Shown in pieces: positions 1-6,883 of a stretch of DNA of 49,655 bases. Origin of the DNA: Solirubrobacteraceae bacterium. GTDB lineage: Bacteria > Actinomycetota > Thermoleophilia > Solirubrobacterales > Solirubrobacteraceae. The notes below the pieces were generated by a model that saw only the letters and a list, made by a program, of their open reading frames with translations, ran no database searches and had not been told where the DNA came from. The DNA is taken from the NCBI GenBank assembly GCA_017744415.1, contig JAGIBJ010000076.1, forward strand, positions 1-49,655, written 5' to 3'. Numbering within the stretch: the first letter of the stretch is position 1; each line of letters opens with the position of its first letter. Made by a program: the position numbers and the translations under genes.

Positions 1-1
1 C

Positions 2-943
2 AGCAACCTCGTGCACACCGCGCCCGCGCTCCAGCTCGCCGAACGACTCGCGACGCACTCGCTGGGCGACGGCTCGAAGGTCTTCCTCTGCAACTCGGGC
101 GCCGAGGCAATCGAGGGCGCGATCAAGCTCGCGCGCCGCGCGAAGAGCGCCGGTGAGATCGTCGTCGTCCGCGAGGGCTTCCACGGCCGCACCTTCGGCG
201 CGCTCTCCGCGACGCCGCAGGAGGCCAAGCAGGCCCCGTTCGCGCCGCTCGTCCCCGGCTTCATCGTCGCCGAGCCCACGATCGACGGCATCACCTCGGC
301 GGTGCACGAGGGCACGGCCGCCGTGCTGCTCGAGCCGATCCGCGGCGAGAGCGGCGTGTGGCCGGTGCCGGACGACGTGCTCGTCGCGGCCCGCGAGGCC
401 TGCGATCGGGTCGGCGCCGCGCTGATCTTCGACGAGATCCAGACCGGCCTCGGACGCACCGGCACCTTCTGGCGCTTCGAGGGCACGCCCGTCGTGCCCG
501 ACGTGATGACGAGCGCCAAGGCGCTCGGCGGCGGCCTGCCGATCGGCGCGATCATCGCGAATGCCAAATACGCCGGTGTGCTCCAGCGCGGCGACCACGG
601 TTCCACGTTCGCCGGCTCGCCGGTGATCGCGGCCGCGGCCCTCGCCACGCTCGACGTGCTCGAGGATGAGGCGCTGCTCAGCCATGTGAACCGTGTCGGC
701 GAGAGGCTTCGCACCGGCATCGCGAGCCTGCCGCGCGTGAAGGATGTCCGTGGCTACGGCCTGATGGTCGGCTTCGACGTCGAAGGCGGCGGCGCCCCAA
801 CGCTGGTCGAGACGGCCATCACCGAGCACCGCATGCTCCTCAATGCCACCGGCCCGGAGACGCTGCGCCTCCTGCCGCCGCTGATCATCCAGGACTCCGA
901 GATCGACGACGCCCTCACGCGCCTCGCGGCGCTGCTGGGGTAG
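2..943 (+). CDS. argD: Acetylornithine aminotransferase, 5'-truncated by window edge
   Basis: PLP-dependent class III aminotransferase converting N-acetylglutamate semialdehyde to N-acetylornithine in arginine synthesis. The frame is open from base 2 without an upstream start and begins SNLVHTAPALQLAERL, which in the family lies some 80 residues in, so the N-terminus is outside the window; 313 residues are present of roughly 390-400. Visible motifs are the phosphate-binding NSGAEAIEGAIK, GFHGRT, the cofactor-binding FDEIQTGLGRTG and SAKALGGGLP, whose Lys (bases 518-520) is the Schiff-base lysine. It ends six bases from a convergent LuxR gene. argG, another arginine gene, is 3.9 kb downstream. 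A related omega-aminotransferase (ornithine or GABA) is less likely given the sequence and argG nearby. Confidence 0.88.
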   Translation, partial: SNLVHTAPALQLAERLATHSLGDGSKVFLCNSGAEAIEGAIKLARRAKSAGEIVVVREGFHGRTFGALSATPQEAKQAPFAPLVPGFIVAEPTIDGITSAVHEGTAAVLLEPIRGESGVWPVPDDVLVAAREACDRVGAALIFDEIQTGLGRTGTFWRFEGTPVVPDVMTSAKALGGGLPIGAIIANAKYAGVLQRGDHGSTFAGSPVIAAAALATLDVLEDEALLSHVNRVGERLRTGIASLPRVKDVRGYGLMVGFDVEGGGAPTLVETAITEHRMLLNATGPETLRLLPPLIIQDSEIDDALTRLAALLG

Positions 944-948
944 AGGCC

Positions 949-2367
949 TCAGGCCCGTAGGTAGGCCAGCACCGCGAGCACCCGCCGGTTGCTTGCGCCG
1001 TCCTGCTGGAGCTCGAGCTTGCTGAAGATCGAGCTCACCAGGGGCTCGACGGTCTTGATGCTGAGGTGAAGCTCGGCGGCGATGGCCTGATTCGAGAGAC
1101 CGCGGGCCATGAGGTCGAGCACGTCGCGCTCGCGGGCAGTGAGGTCTTCGAGGTGGCCGGCAGCACGCTCCCGTTCGATCACGCCGGCGAGATCGAGGTG
1201 GGCGAGGACGAGGCTGGCCTGAGCGGCGAGATCGTCGAGCAGACGCTCCTCGGTCCGGCTCAGGCCGGCACCGGCCCGGTGGGTGACGGTGAGCGCGCCG
1301 AGGGTGCGGCCGGCCTGAAGGCCGCTGCTGCCGGCGATGGGCCGGGCCGACATGCCGGGCATGAGGGCGAGCTCGGCGAGGGCTGCGGGCGCGGCCGAAC
1401 CGTCGCCCGCCGGCCACGAGCCGATCGGGTGCAGGCGCTCCGGGCCGCCCATCCAGAGCGTCGCGCTCGACGCGCCCAGCGCCTGTGCGGCGGCAGCGGT
1501 GAGTTCGGCAGGCAAGTCGCCTCGGGTCGCAGGTGCGCGGGTGAGCCAACTCAGCGCGGCGTAGGAAGCCGCGTAGCGACGATCGACGATCGCGACGCCC
1601 GCCGCGACCGGTACCAGCACGGCCGCCAGCACGCCGGCGCGCGGCGATCCCGCGACCACCAGTCCGATGAGCAGCGCGCCGACGGAGAGGCCGGCGGCGC
1701 CGATGATCCAGCGCAGCTGGCTGCGCACAACTGGGCTCGCGCCGCGCCAGCGCGCGACGACGGCCGCGACCCACAGCACTTGGAACGTCGCGTAGGCCGG
1801 GTGCGCGAGGGCATCCCAGAGCGCCTGCGCCGCATCCAGCGGGCTGCCCGCGAACGGGTGGGCGAGGGTGATCGACGTCGACGCGTACTCCACCGGCCAC
1901 AGCGCCGAGAGCACCGAGCACAGCGCGCCGACGCCGATGACGCCGCGCACCACCCAGCGCCATCCGGGAGCGGGGAGCCGGCCATCCGGGTAGACGATCA
2001 CCGCAAGCGTGATCAGCGTGAGCGCCACCGCCAGTGGCCATACCCCGAGCCAGGCGAGCCACTCGCTCCCGCGACCCGGAGCGGGGTGGTGGCCGAACTG
2101 CCGGCCCGTGAACATCGCCGCCTGTACGACCCCGGTAGCGAGCAGCAGCACGCCGACCCGGTGCCCGGGCCGCTCCCACAGCACGGCCGCGCCGACGCTG
2201 GTGCACGCAAGGGCCAGGAGCCCGTTGTGGATGTTCGGGGCCCAGAGGCCTCTCGCCGCGCCGACGGCGACGACCGCGACCACCCCGCTGAGGAGCAGCA
2301 CGGGCACAACGCCGCGAGACGGCTGCGGGGTGGGGCGGAGCACGGCGCCATGGTCCCACGCGCGCAC
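949..2367 (-). CDS. Membrane-anchored LuxR-type transcriptional regulator
   Basis: A 472-residue protein with about eight hydrophobic segments in the first 290 residues, a GAF-like region around 285-400 and a C-terminal LuxR helix-turn-helix (LTARERDVLDLMARGLSNQ, then IKTVEPLVSSIFSKL). It probably senses a membrane or extracellular condition and acts on DNA from the membrane; the signal is unknown. The frame stays open upstream to 2577, but that would overlap the divergent gene at 2477. GTG at 2367 is chosen because a -10 (TAGGCA, 2373-2378) and a -35 (TTGGCG, 2396-2401) lie just upstream; GTG at 2343 is the alternative. Typical LuxR proteins are half this length; the membrane N-terminal half resembles histidine-kinase-like sensor modules in which the kinase has been replaced by DNA binding. 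Confidence 0.78.
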   Translation of the reverse strand: MRAWDHGAVLRPTPQPSRGVVPVLLLSGVVAVVAVGAARGLWAPNIHNGLLALACTSVGAAVLWERPGHRVGVLLLATGVVQAAMFTGRQFGHHPAPGRGSEWLAWLGVWPLAVALTLITLAVIVYPDGRLPAPGWRWVVRGVIGVGALCSVLSALWPVEYASTSITLAHPFAGSPLDAAQALWDALAHPAYATFQVLWVAAVVARWRGASPVVRSQLRWIIGAAGLSVGALLIGLVVAGSPRAGVLAAVLVPVAAGVAIVDRRYAASYAALSWLTRAPATRGDLPAELTAAAAQALGASSATLWMGGPERLHPIGSWPAGDGSAAPAALAELALMPGMSARPIAGSSGLQAGRTLGALTVTHRAGAGLSRTEERLLDDLAAQASLVLAHLDLAGVIERERAAGHLEDLTARERDVLDLMARGLSNQAIAAELHLSIKTVEPLVSSIFSKLELQQDGASNRRVLAVLAYLRA

Positions 2368-2372
2368 GGGCC

Positions 2373-2401
2373 TGCCTACGGGGTTAACCCTGAACCGCCA
2401 A
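2373..2401 (-). promoter_or_regulatory. LuxR gene promoter with central palindrome
   Basis: On the minus strand TTGGCG (2396-2401) and TAGGCA (2373-2378) are separated by 17 bp. The spacer contains the perfect palindrome GGGTTAACCC (2381-2390), placed where a repressor or autoregulator would bind. The GTG start follows 5 nt after the -10. Confidence 0.5.
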
Positions 2402-2476
2402 TTCCAGGGCTTGCCCCGTGGCGCGGGCGCAGCGAGGCGCCCACACTGGCGCCGACCCGACCGCCAGGAGCAACCG

Positions 2477-3091
2477 ATGACCAGCACCACCGCCACCGAG
2501 CCCGCGGCCACCGCGACGCCGGGCCTCTCAAGCCCGCAGGAGAGCGTCGCCGCACCGGCGACGCCCACCGACCGCATCCTCGACGCGTCGCTGATCGTCG
2601 CGCCGCTGCTCTACCTCGTCGCCGACAGCACCTACGCCGCCCGCGGCTGGGACGACCCGACCGCCGGCGTCTTCCACGTGCTCGGGGCGATCGCCTACGG
2701 CTTCGTCGTCGTCCGCGTCCTCACCTGGCTCGCGCCCGACTCGCGCCTTCGAGCCTGGCTGCTCCTCGCCGGCCTGATCGGCATGGCGGGCAACGTGGCC
2801 TACGGCTTCGAGGCGATCCACATGAGCCTTGGCGACGTGCAGCTCGTCGATCAGCCCGGCGCCGCCAACCTCATCAAGCCGCTCGGCCTCTTCTTCCCGC
2901 TGTCGTTCGTGCTGGTGGCCGCTGCGCTGCGCGGACTCGGCGCGCGCTGGCAGGCCGGGCTCGTCCTGGGCGCGACGATTCTCTGGCCCGTCGCGCACAT
3001 CGGCAACGTGGCCGCCGTCGCGGTGCCGGTGAACATCGCGCTCACCGTCGCGTTCGGCACGCTCGCGTGGCAGCGCGTGCGCCGAGGCTGA
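2477..3091 (+). CDS. Multi-pass membrane protein, unassigned
   Basis: 204 residues. A 30-residue Ser/Thr/Ala/Pro-rich N-terminus precedes about six hydrophobic segments (starting LDASLIVAPLLYLVADSTYAA, LLLAGLIGMAGNVAYGF, LFFPLSFVLVAAAL). The ATG at 2477 has a good ribosome binding site, CAGGAG at 2465-2470, unlike most genes here. It is divergent from the LuxR gene across 109 bp, so the two may be co-regulated; the LuxR protein could control this gene. No enzymatic motif is visible and I do not recognise the family. Confidence 0.72.
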   Translation: MTSTTATEPAATATPGLSSPQESVAAPATPTDRILDASLIVAPLLYLVADSTYAARGWDDPTAGVFHVLGAIAYGFVVVRVLTWLAPDSRLRAWLLLAGLIGMAGNVAYGFEAIHMSLGDVQLVDQPGAANLIKPLGLFFPLSFVLVAAALRGLGARWQAGLVLGATILWPVAHIGNVAAVAVPVNIALTVAFGTLAWQRVRRG

Positions 3092-3106
3092 ACCGCCCGG
3101 CGGGAA

Positions 3107-3132
3107 CGCCGGCCGCGCGTTTGCGGCCGGCG
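3107..3132. terminator. Bidirectional hairpin terminator between convergent genes
   Basis: Perfect 10-bp inverted repeat CGCCGGCCGC (3107-3116) and GCGGCCGGCG (3123-3132) with the loop GCGTTT. It sits in the 52-bp gap between the stop codons at 3091 and 3144. There is no clear T-run on the plus side. Confidence 0.7.
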
Positions 3133-3143
3133 GCTGGCTCAGT

Positions 3144-4019
3144 TCAGAGCCCGAGCACCCGGTAAGCGAAGTTGCGTGCCTGCTCGTCCATGTCGTCGCC
3201 GTACTGGGAGAACGGCACGTGGCCGGCGCCCTGCACGTTGCGCAGGATGGCGATGAGGTTCTTGTCGGTCATCGCCTCAACGTTGGAGGTCGCCCACGAG
3301 TACGGGACGACGTTGTCGGCGGTGCCGTGCCAGAACAGGATCGGCGCGTCGCCCTTGCCGAAGATCAGGTTGGTCGGCGAGCCGCCCGAGATCGAGATGG
3401 CGGCGTTCACCTTCTGCGGGAAGCCCGGGTTGCCGCTCGCGCCCGCGGAGTTGGGCGTGGCGGCGGTGAGCACCGCGGCGATCGCACCGGCCGACGTGCC
3501 TCCGACGATGATCGCGTCCGGATCGATCCGCAGCTCCTCGGCGTGCGCGCGGAAGTAGCGCACGGCCGCCTTGAGATCGTCCGAAGCGGCGAACGCCGCG
3601 TTCACGCATACGTCTGGGTAGTTGGCCCCGGCGCAGGTGACGCCCTTCGCGAGCAGCCGGTAGTTGATCGACGCGCTCACGTAACCACGGCGCGCCGCGC
3701 GGGTGGCCAGCGTCACCACGTCGCCGGAGGTGCTCGATCCGACCGCGAACGAGCCGCCGTGGGCCCAGATGATCACGGGCCGGTACTTCTCCGTCTCGCC
3801 CGTCGGCTGGTAGATGTCCATCGTCAGCGTCTGCTGGGTGCCGTCGGCGAGTGCCGCCTGCCCGTACGTGACGTTCTTCGTGACCGACTCGGTGTAGATC
3901 AGGTCGCGGTAGCGCAGCGGCGCGGCACCCTCGGGCGCGGGGACGGTGCAGCCGGCGACGAGCACGGTGGCGGCGACGGCAAGCAGCGCGCCACCCAGAC
4001 GGGACAGGGCGGGGGACAT
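3144..4019 (-). CDS. Lipoprotein alpha/beta hydrolase (carboxylesterase/BD-FAE-like)
   Basis: 291-residue secreted esterase-like protein. Residues 1-24 are a lipoprotein signal ending in the lipobox LVAGC (Cys24), so it should be anchored outside the membrane. The oxyanion-hole motif HGG is at 87-89 and the nucleophile elbow GTSAG centres on Ser176; a late Asp (HGTADNVVPYS) and His (GAGHVPFSQ) complete the triad. HGG plus GxSxG is the pattern of the hormone-sensitive-lipase/BD-FAE esterase group. ATG at 4019 is preferred over an in-frame GTG at 4037 because TATGGT (4026-4031) ends 6 nt before it. The substrate cannot be inferred. Confidence 0.82.
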   Translation of the reverse strand: MSPALSRLGGALLAVAATVLVAGCTVPAPEGAAPLRYRDLIYTESVTKNVTYGQAALADGTQQTLTMDIYQPTGETEKYRPVIIWAHGGSFAVGSSTSGDVVTLATRAARRGYVSASINYRLLAKGVTCAGANYPDVCVNAAFAASDDLKAAVRYFRAHAEELRIDPDAIIVGGTSAGAIAAVLTAATPNSAGASGNPGFPQKVNAAISISGGSPTNLIFGKGDAPILFWHGTADNVVPYSWATSNVEAMTDKNLIAILRNVQGAGHVPFSQYGDDMDEQARNFAYRVLGL

Positions 4020-4025
4020 GCGCCG

Positions 4026-4031
4026 ACCATA
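4026..4031 (-). promoter_or_regulatory. -10 element, leaderless, esterase gene
   Basis: TATGGT on the minus strand, 6 nt before the ATG at 4019. Confidence 0.55.
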
Positions 4032-4115
4032 ACCCACCGATCCACCAGTGCGTGAGACCTCAGGCGCCGAATCCGGCGCCGCGCACGCCGGCGTGGGCAG
4101 CGGGCCGCCCAGCGA

Positions 4116-4649
4116 CTACTGCCAGACGAGCTTGGTGCGGGCGAGGTGATCGTGTGCCGCGACGCCGCCCGGGATCGCACCGATCGCGCCGTACGTCAGC
4201 GCGATCGCCGACGCCCAAGGGAACAGGAGGCTCACCGGGAACAGGGCCGCATCGTTGCCGTCACCCGCGAACTCCAGAGCGGCAGCGTTGGTGAAGAGCC
4301 CTAGGACCGCACCGGTGCCCTGCTGCGTCAAGCCGAGCGCGACCGCGAACAGGCCGAACGCCAGCAGCTCTCGCGTGAGGACGCGCTGCTGCGAGGCAGC
4401 CTCGCCATCGCTCGTGACGACCTTGAGCCCGAGGATCGCGCGCCCGGGAGTGCGACCGGACGTGCGCACGGCGAGCACCAGGATGAGGAGTCCGACGAGC
4501 AGCGTGACGCCGGTGATCAGCGCCTGCGAACCGAGTTCCGAGTTCGAGGGGAGGCTGGTGACCGCGGCGATCACGAGCCACACGAGCGCGCCGTCGATGA
4601 GTCGGGCCGAGAGGCGGACGATGATCGACGGGGTCTTGGAGTCGGGCAC
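4116..4649 (-). CDS. RDD family membrane protein
   Basis: 177 residues with four to five hydrophobic segments. The N-terminal VRLSARLIDGALVW carries the Arg and Asp spacing that names the RDD family, followed by SGRTPGRAILGLKVV and a C-terminal HDHLARTKLV, both characteristic of RDD proteins. Some RDD proteins have been linked to ion/proton transport, but most are of unknown function. GTG start at 4649 is preceded by TATCGT (4657-4662). It lies 96 bp upstream of the same-strand lipoprotein esterase, which has its own -10, so the two are probably separate units. Confidence 0.8.
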   Translation of the reverse strand: MPDSKTPSIIVRLSARLIDGALVWLVIAAVTSLPSNSELGSQALITGVTLLVGLLILVLAVRTSGRTPGRAILGLKVVTSDGEAASQQRVLTRELLAFGLFAVALGLTQQGTGAVLGLFTNAAALEFAGDGNDAALFPVSLLFPWASAIALTYGAIGAIPGGVAAHDHLARTKLVWQ

Positions 4650-4656
4650 GCGCGAG

Positions 4657-4662
4657 ACGATA
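4657..4662 (-). promoter_or_regulatory. -10 element, leaderless, RDD gene
   Basis: TATCGT on the minus strand, 7 nt before the GTG at 4649. Confidence 0.55.
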
Positions 4663-4764
4663 CGAAACGCACCGGGAGATGCCCGTGGCGATGGCCCGGC
4701 CGGGCGACGGCGAGAGCTCCGGCCCGTCGGGCACGGCAGAACGCGGCCGGAGGCGCTCGGTCAA

Positions 4765-4770
4765 TACCCT
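4765..4770 (+). promoter_or_regulatory. Candidate argG -10, leadered
   Basis: TACCCT about 65 nt upstream of the argG ATG, giving a real leader. The same TACCCTGC string occurs upstream of ilvB (47413). The start codon has an AAGGA ribosome binding site ending 5 nt before it. Confidence 0.4.
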
Positions 4771-4835
4771 GCAGGCACGCGCGCGGTCCGCACACCGCGC
4801 CAGCTCCTGCACCACTGCACGCCCCAAGGACCCGC

Positions 4836-6104
4836 ATGTCCGACGCCCCGATCACCGCGACGCCGCCCACCGCCTCGTACGAGGCCACGCCCGATCAGGT
4901 CAACCGGGTGTGCCTGCTGTATTCGGGCGGGCTGGACACGTCGGTGATGCTGAAGTGGATCCAGGACCAGTACGACGCCGAGGTCGTGACCGTCACGGTG
5001 AACCTGGGCCAGCCCGGCGAGGACTACACCGTCGTCGAGGACAAGGCCAAGATGCTCGGCGCCGTCGAGACCTACACGATCGATGCGCGCGAGGAGTTCG
5101 CCAACGACTACCTGATCCCCGCGATCAAGGCGAACGCGATCTACGGCCTCAACTACCCGCTCTTCACTTCGCTCGGCCGCCCGCTGATCGCGAAGCTCGC
5201 CGTCGAGATCGCCCGCAAGACCGGCTGCGACACCATCGCCCACGGCTGCACCGGCAAGGGCAACGACCAGGTGCGCATCGATGGCACCGTCGCCGCGCTC
5301 GCGCCCGAGCTGAAGGTCATCGCCCCCGTGCGTGACTGGAAGATGGGCCGCGAGGAGGAGATCGAGTACGCCCGCGCCAATGGCATCCCGATCAAGGGTG
5401 GCTCCGAGGGCCCGCCGCCGTATTCGATCGACGACAACCTCTGGGGCCGCAGCTCCGAGGGCCGCTGGATCGAGGACCTCACCGTCGCTCCGCAGGACGA
5501 CGTGTTCCAGCTCGTCACGCGCCCCGAGGAGGCACCGGACGAGAGCGAGATCATCGAGATCGACTTCGAGCAGGGCGTGCCCGTCGCGCTGAACGGCGAG
5601 AAGCTCGGGATCGTCGAGCTCATCGAGACCGTCGCGGAGTACGGCATCAAGCACGGCGTCGGCATCGTCGACCACATCGAGGACCGCATCGTCGGCCTCA
5701 AGGTGCGCGACATCTACGAGGTCCCCGCGGCCGCCATCCTGATCCCGGCCCACGCCGAGCTCGAGCGCCTCACGGGCACGATCCACCAGAACCAGTTCAA
5801 GGCCGGCCTCGACCGCCAGTGGGCCTACCTCGTGTACGCGGGCCTCTGGTGGGAGCCGCTCCGCCAGAACCTTGACGCCTACATGGATTCGGTCAACCAG
5901 TACGTGACCGGCAAGATCGGCGTCAAGCTTTACAAGGGCGTTGCCCGCGTCGTCACCCGCCAGAGCCCGCACGCCGTGTATGACGCCTCGCTCGCGTCGT
6001 TCAACGAGTCGGGCGGCCTCTTCAGCCAGCAGGCCTCGCCGGGCTTCATCGAGCTCTTCACGCTGCAGTCGCGCCTCGCGCACCGACTGCACACCGAGCA
6101 GTAG
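4836..6104 (+). CDS. argG: Argininosuccinate synthase
   Basis: Joins citrulline and aspartate with ATP to give argininosuccinate, the penultimate step of arginine synthesis. 422 residues, slightly longer than the usual 400 because of a polar N-terminal extension of about 22. The N-type ATP pyrophosphatase PP-loop is YSGGLDTSV near residue 29; other family signatures are HGCTGKGNDQVR, PYSIDDNLWGRS, and GVARVVTRQSPHAVYD near the C-terminus. The ATG has an AAGGA ribosome binding site. It is followed by a strong GC hairpin, so it is probably monocistronic. argH is not in the window; argD is upstream at the left edge. Confidence 0.96.
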   Translation: MSDAPITATPPTASYEATPDQVNRVCLLYSGGLDTSVMLKWIQDQYDAEVVTVTVNLGQPGEDYTVVEDKAKMLGAVETYTIDAREEFANDYLIPAIKANAIYGLNYPLFTSLGRPLIAKLAVEIARKTGCDTIAHGCTGKGNDQVRIDGTVAALAPELKVIAPVRDWKMGREEEIEYARANGIPIKGGSEGPPPYSIDDNLWGRSSEGRWIEDLTVAPQDDVFQLVTRPEEAPDESEIIEIDFEQGVPVALNGEKLGIVELIETVAEYGIKHGVGIVDHIEDRIVGLKVRDIYEVPAAAILIPAHAELERLTGTIHQNQFKAGLDRQWAYLVYAGLWWEPLRQNLDAYMDSVNQYVTGKIGVKLYKGVARVVTRQSPHAVYDASLASFNESGGLFSQQASPGFIELFTLQSRLAHRLHTEQ

Positions 6105-6109
6105 ATCTC

Positions 6110-6163
6110 GAGCGGCCCCGGGCGCCGGGCGCTTCGCCCGGGTAGCCCCGGGGCGCGCCGCTC
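6110..6163 (+). terminator. Nested GC hairpin after argG
   Basis: Outer arms GAGCGGC (6110-6116) and GCCGCTC (6157-6163) enclose an inner hairpin CCGGGCG-CTT-CGCCCGG (6125-6141). It begins 5 nt after the argG stop. There is no T-tract, so intrinsic termination is inferred from position and stability only. Confidence 0.55.
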
Positions 6164-6211
6164 GGAATCCGCTATCGCCGTTGGCGCACCCCTGAATAGG
6201 TCACCTGTCCA

Positions 6212-6236
6212 GTTTCCTGGTTATTGAGCAGGAAAC
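6212..6236. repeat. Inverted repeat in an A+T-richer intergenic patch
   Basis: Perfect 8-bp arms GTTTCCTG (6212-6219) and CAGGAAAC (6229-6236) with a 9-nt spacer. It lies in a noticeably less G+C-rich stretch (about 6165-6285) upstream of a small protein gene. It may be an operator or an RNA hairpin; no T-run follows. Confidence 0.5.
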
Positions 6237-6285
6237 GGGTTTAAGGTTGCCGATATCCGAGTTATCGAATCGGGAACGGTGTGCC

Positions 6286-6540
6286 ATGGATGGGCTGAAT
6301 CGCACCGGGGGTCAACACAACGCGGCACTTGCCGCTGCACAGAGCGCTGCCAACAGTGCAGCGAACAAAGCGCACATGGAGGCGATCGCGGCCGAGGCGG
6401 CCAAGTATCGGCTTCCAGGTATGGCGCTGGGTGAGGGGCCGAGCAAGCCCGGCGAGAAGCCGCAGCCGGTGGCTCCGATGAACCTCGCGCAGCTGCGCTC
6501 GTGGATCGAGCACGGCGGTTCGATCGACATCCTCGCCTGA
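6286..6540 (+). CDS. Small Ala-rich hypothetical protein
   Basis: 84 residues. The N-terminal half (HNAALAAAQSAANSAANKAH) is an Ala/Asn-rich probable helix; the C-terminal half (PMNLAQLRSWIEHGGSIDILA) looks like a short folded or binding motif. I do not recognise a family. ATG at 6286 is the chosen start; a TTG at 6247 in the same frame would add 13 residues. No clear ribosome binding site is seen. It stands alone between argG and a small membrane protein, and its upstream region carries a conspicuous inverted repeat. Confidence 0.5.
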   Translation: MDGLNRTGGQHNAALAAAQSAANSAANKAHMEAIAAEAAKYRLPGMALGEGPSKPGEKPQPVAPMNLAQLRSWIEHGGSIDILA

Positions 6541-6604
6541 ACCTGCTCGGTCGGCGTGCCCGCGGGCGCGCTGGCTTCGGGGCGGCGAATCGGGCGGGCC
6601 GCGC

Positions 6605-6610
6605 TAACGT
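6605..6610 (+). promoter_or_regulatory. -10 element, leaderless, small membrane protein
   Basis: TAACGT, 7 nt before the ATG at 6618. Confidence 0.55.
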
Positions 6611-6617
6611 GCGCCGT

Positions 6618-6812
6618 ATGAGTTCCAAGCAGCCGCTGTACACCGCCCTCGGCTGGGTCACGTGGACCGTCGGCAAGCGTGCGCTGAAGCGCAAGGTCGT
6701 GGGCGCCAAGCCCGCTCGGCGCGGCCGCAAGCTGCTGTTCGCGCTCGTGCTGCTCGGCGGTGCGGGCGCCGGCGCGTACGCCGTCACGAACGGCCAGTCG
6801 CCCGACGCCTGA
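6618..6812 (+). CDS. Small single-pass membrane protein
   Basis: 64 residues: an N-terminal amphipathic stretch (LYTALGWVTWTVGKRALKRKV), a Lys/Arg patch, one transmembrane segment (LLFALVLLGGAGAGAYAV) and a short polar tail. The positive patch before the segment predicts an inside N-terminus. Function unknown. The start is fixed by TAACGT at 6605-6610. The next gene begins 71 bp downstream from its own -10. Confidence 0.62.
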   Translation: MSSKQPLYTALGWVTWTVGKRALKRKVVGAKPARRGRKLLFALVLLGGAGAGAYAVTNGQSPDA

Positions 6813-6870
6813 GCCCCACTTCAGGTGCGGGCAGCGGGCCCGCGCGCGTTCGTGCCCTGCCCGTGATCGG

Positions 6871-6876
6871 TACCGT
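6871..6876 (+). promoter_or_regulatory. -10 element, leaderless, SCP2-like gene
   Basis: TACCGT, 7 nt before the GTG at 6884. Three in-frame GTGs (6863, 6875, 6884) compete, and this spacing selects the last. Confidence 0.45.
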
Positions 6877-6883
6877 GCCTACC

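Noticed and set aside
1066..3165. Long plus-strand open frame spanning the LuxR gene and beyond
   Set aside because: It is antisense to the LuxR gene and overlaps the well-supported gene at 2477 in another frame; the translation is low-complexity.
6212..6236. Intrinsic terminator
   Set aside because: The loop is long, no T-run follows on either strand, and a stronger hairpin already follows argG at 6110-6163.
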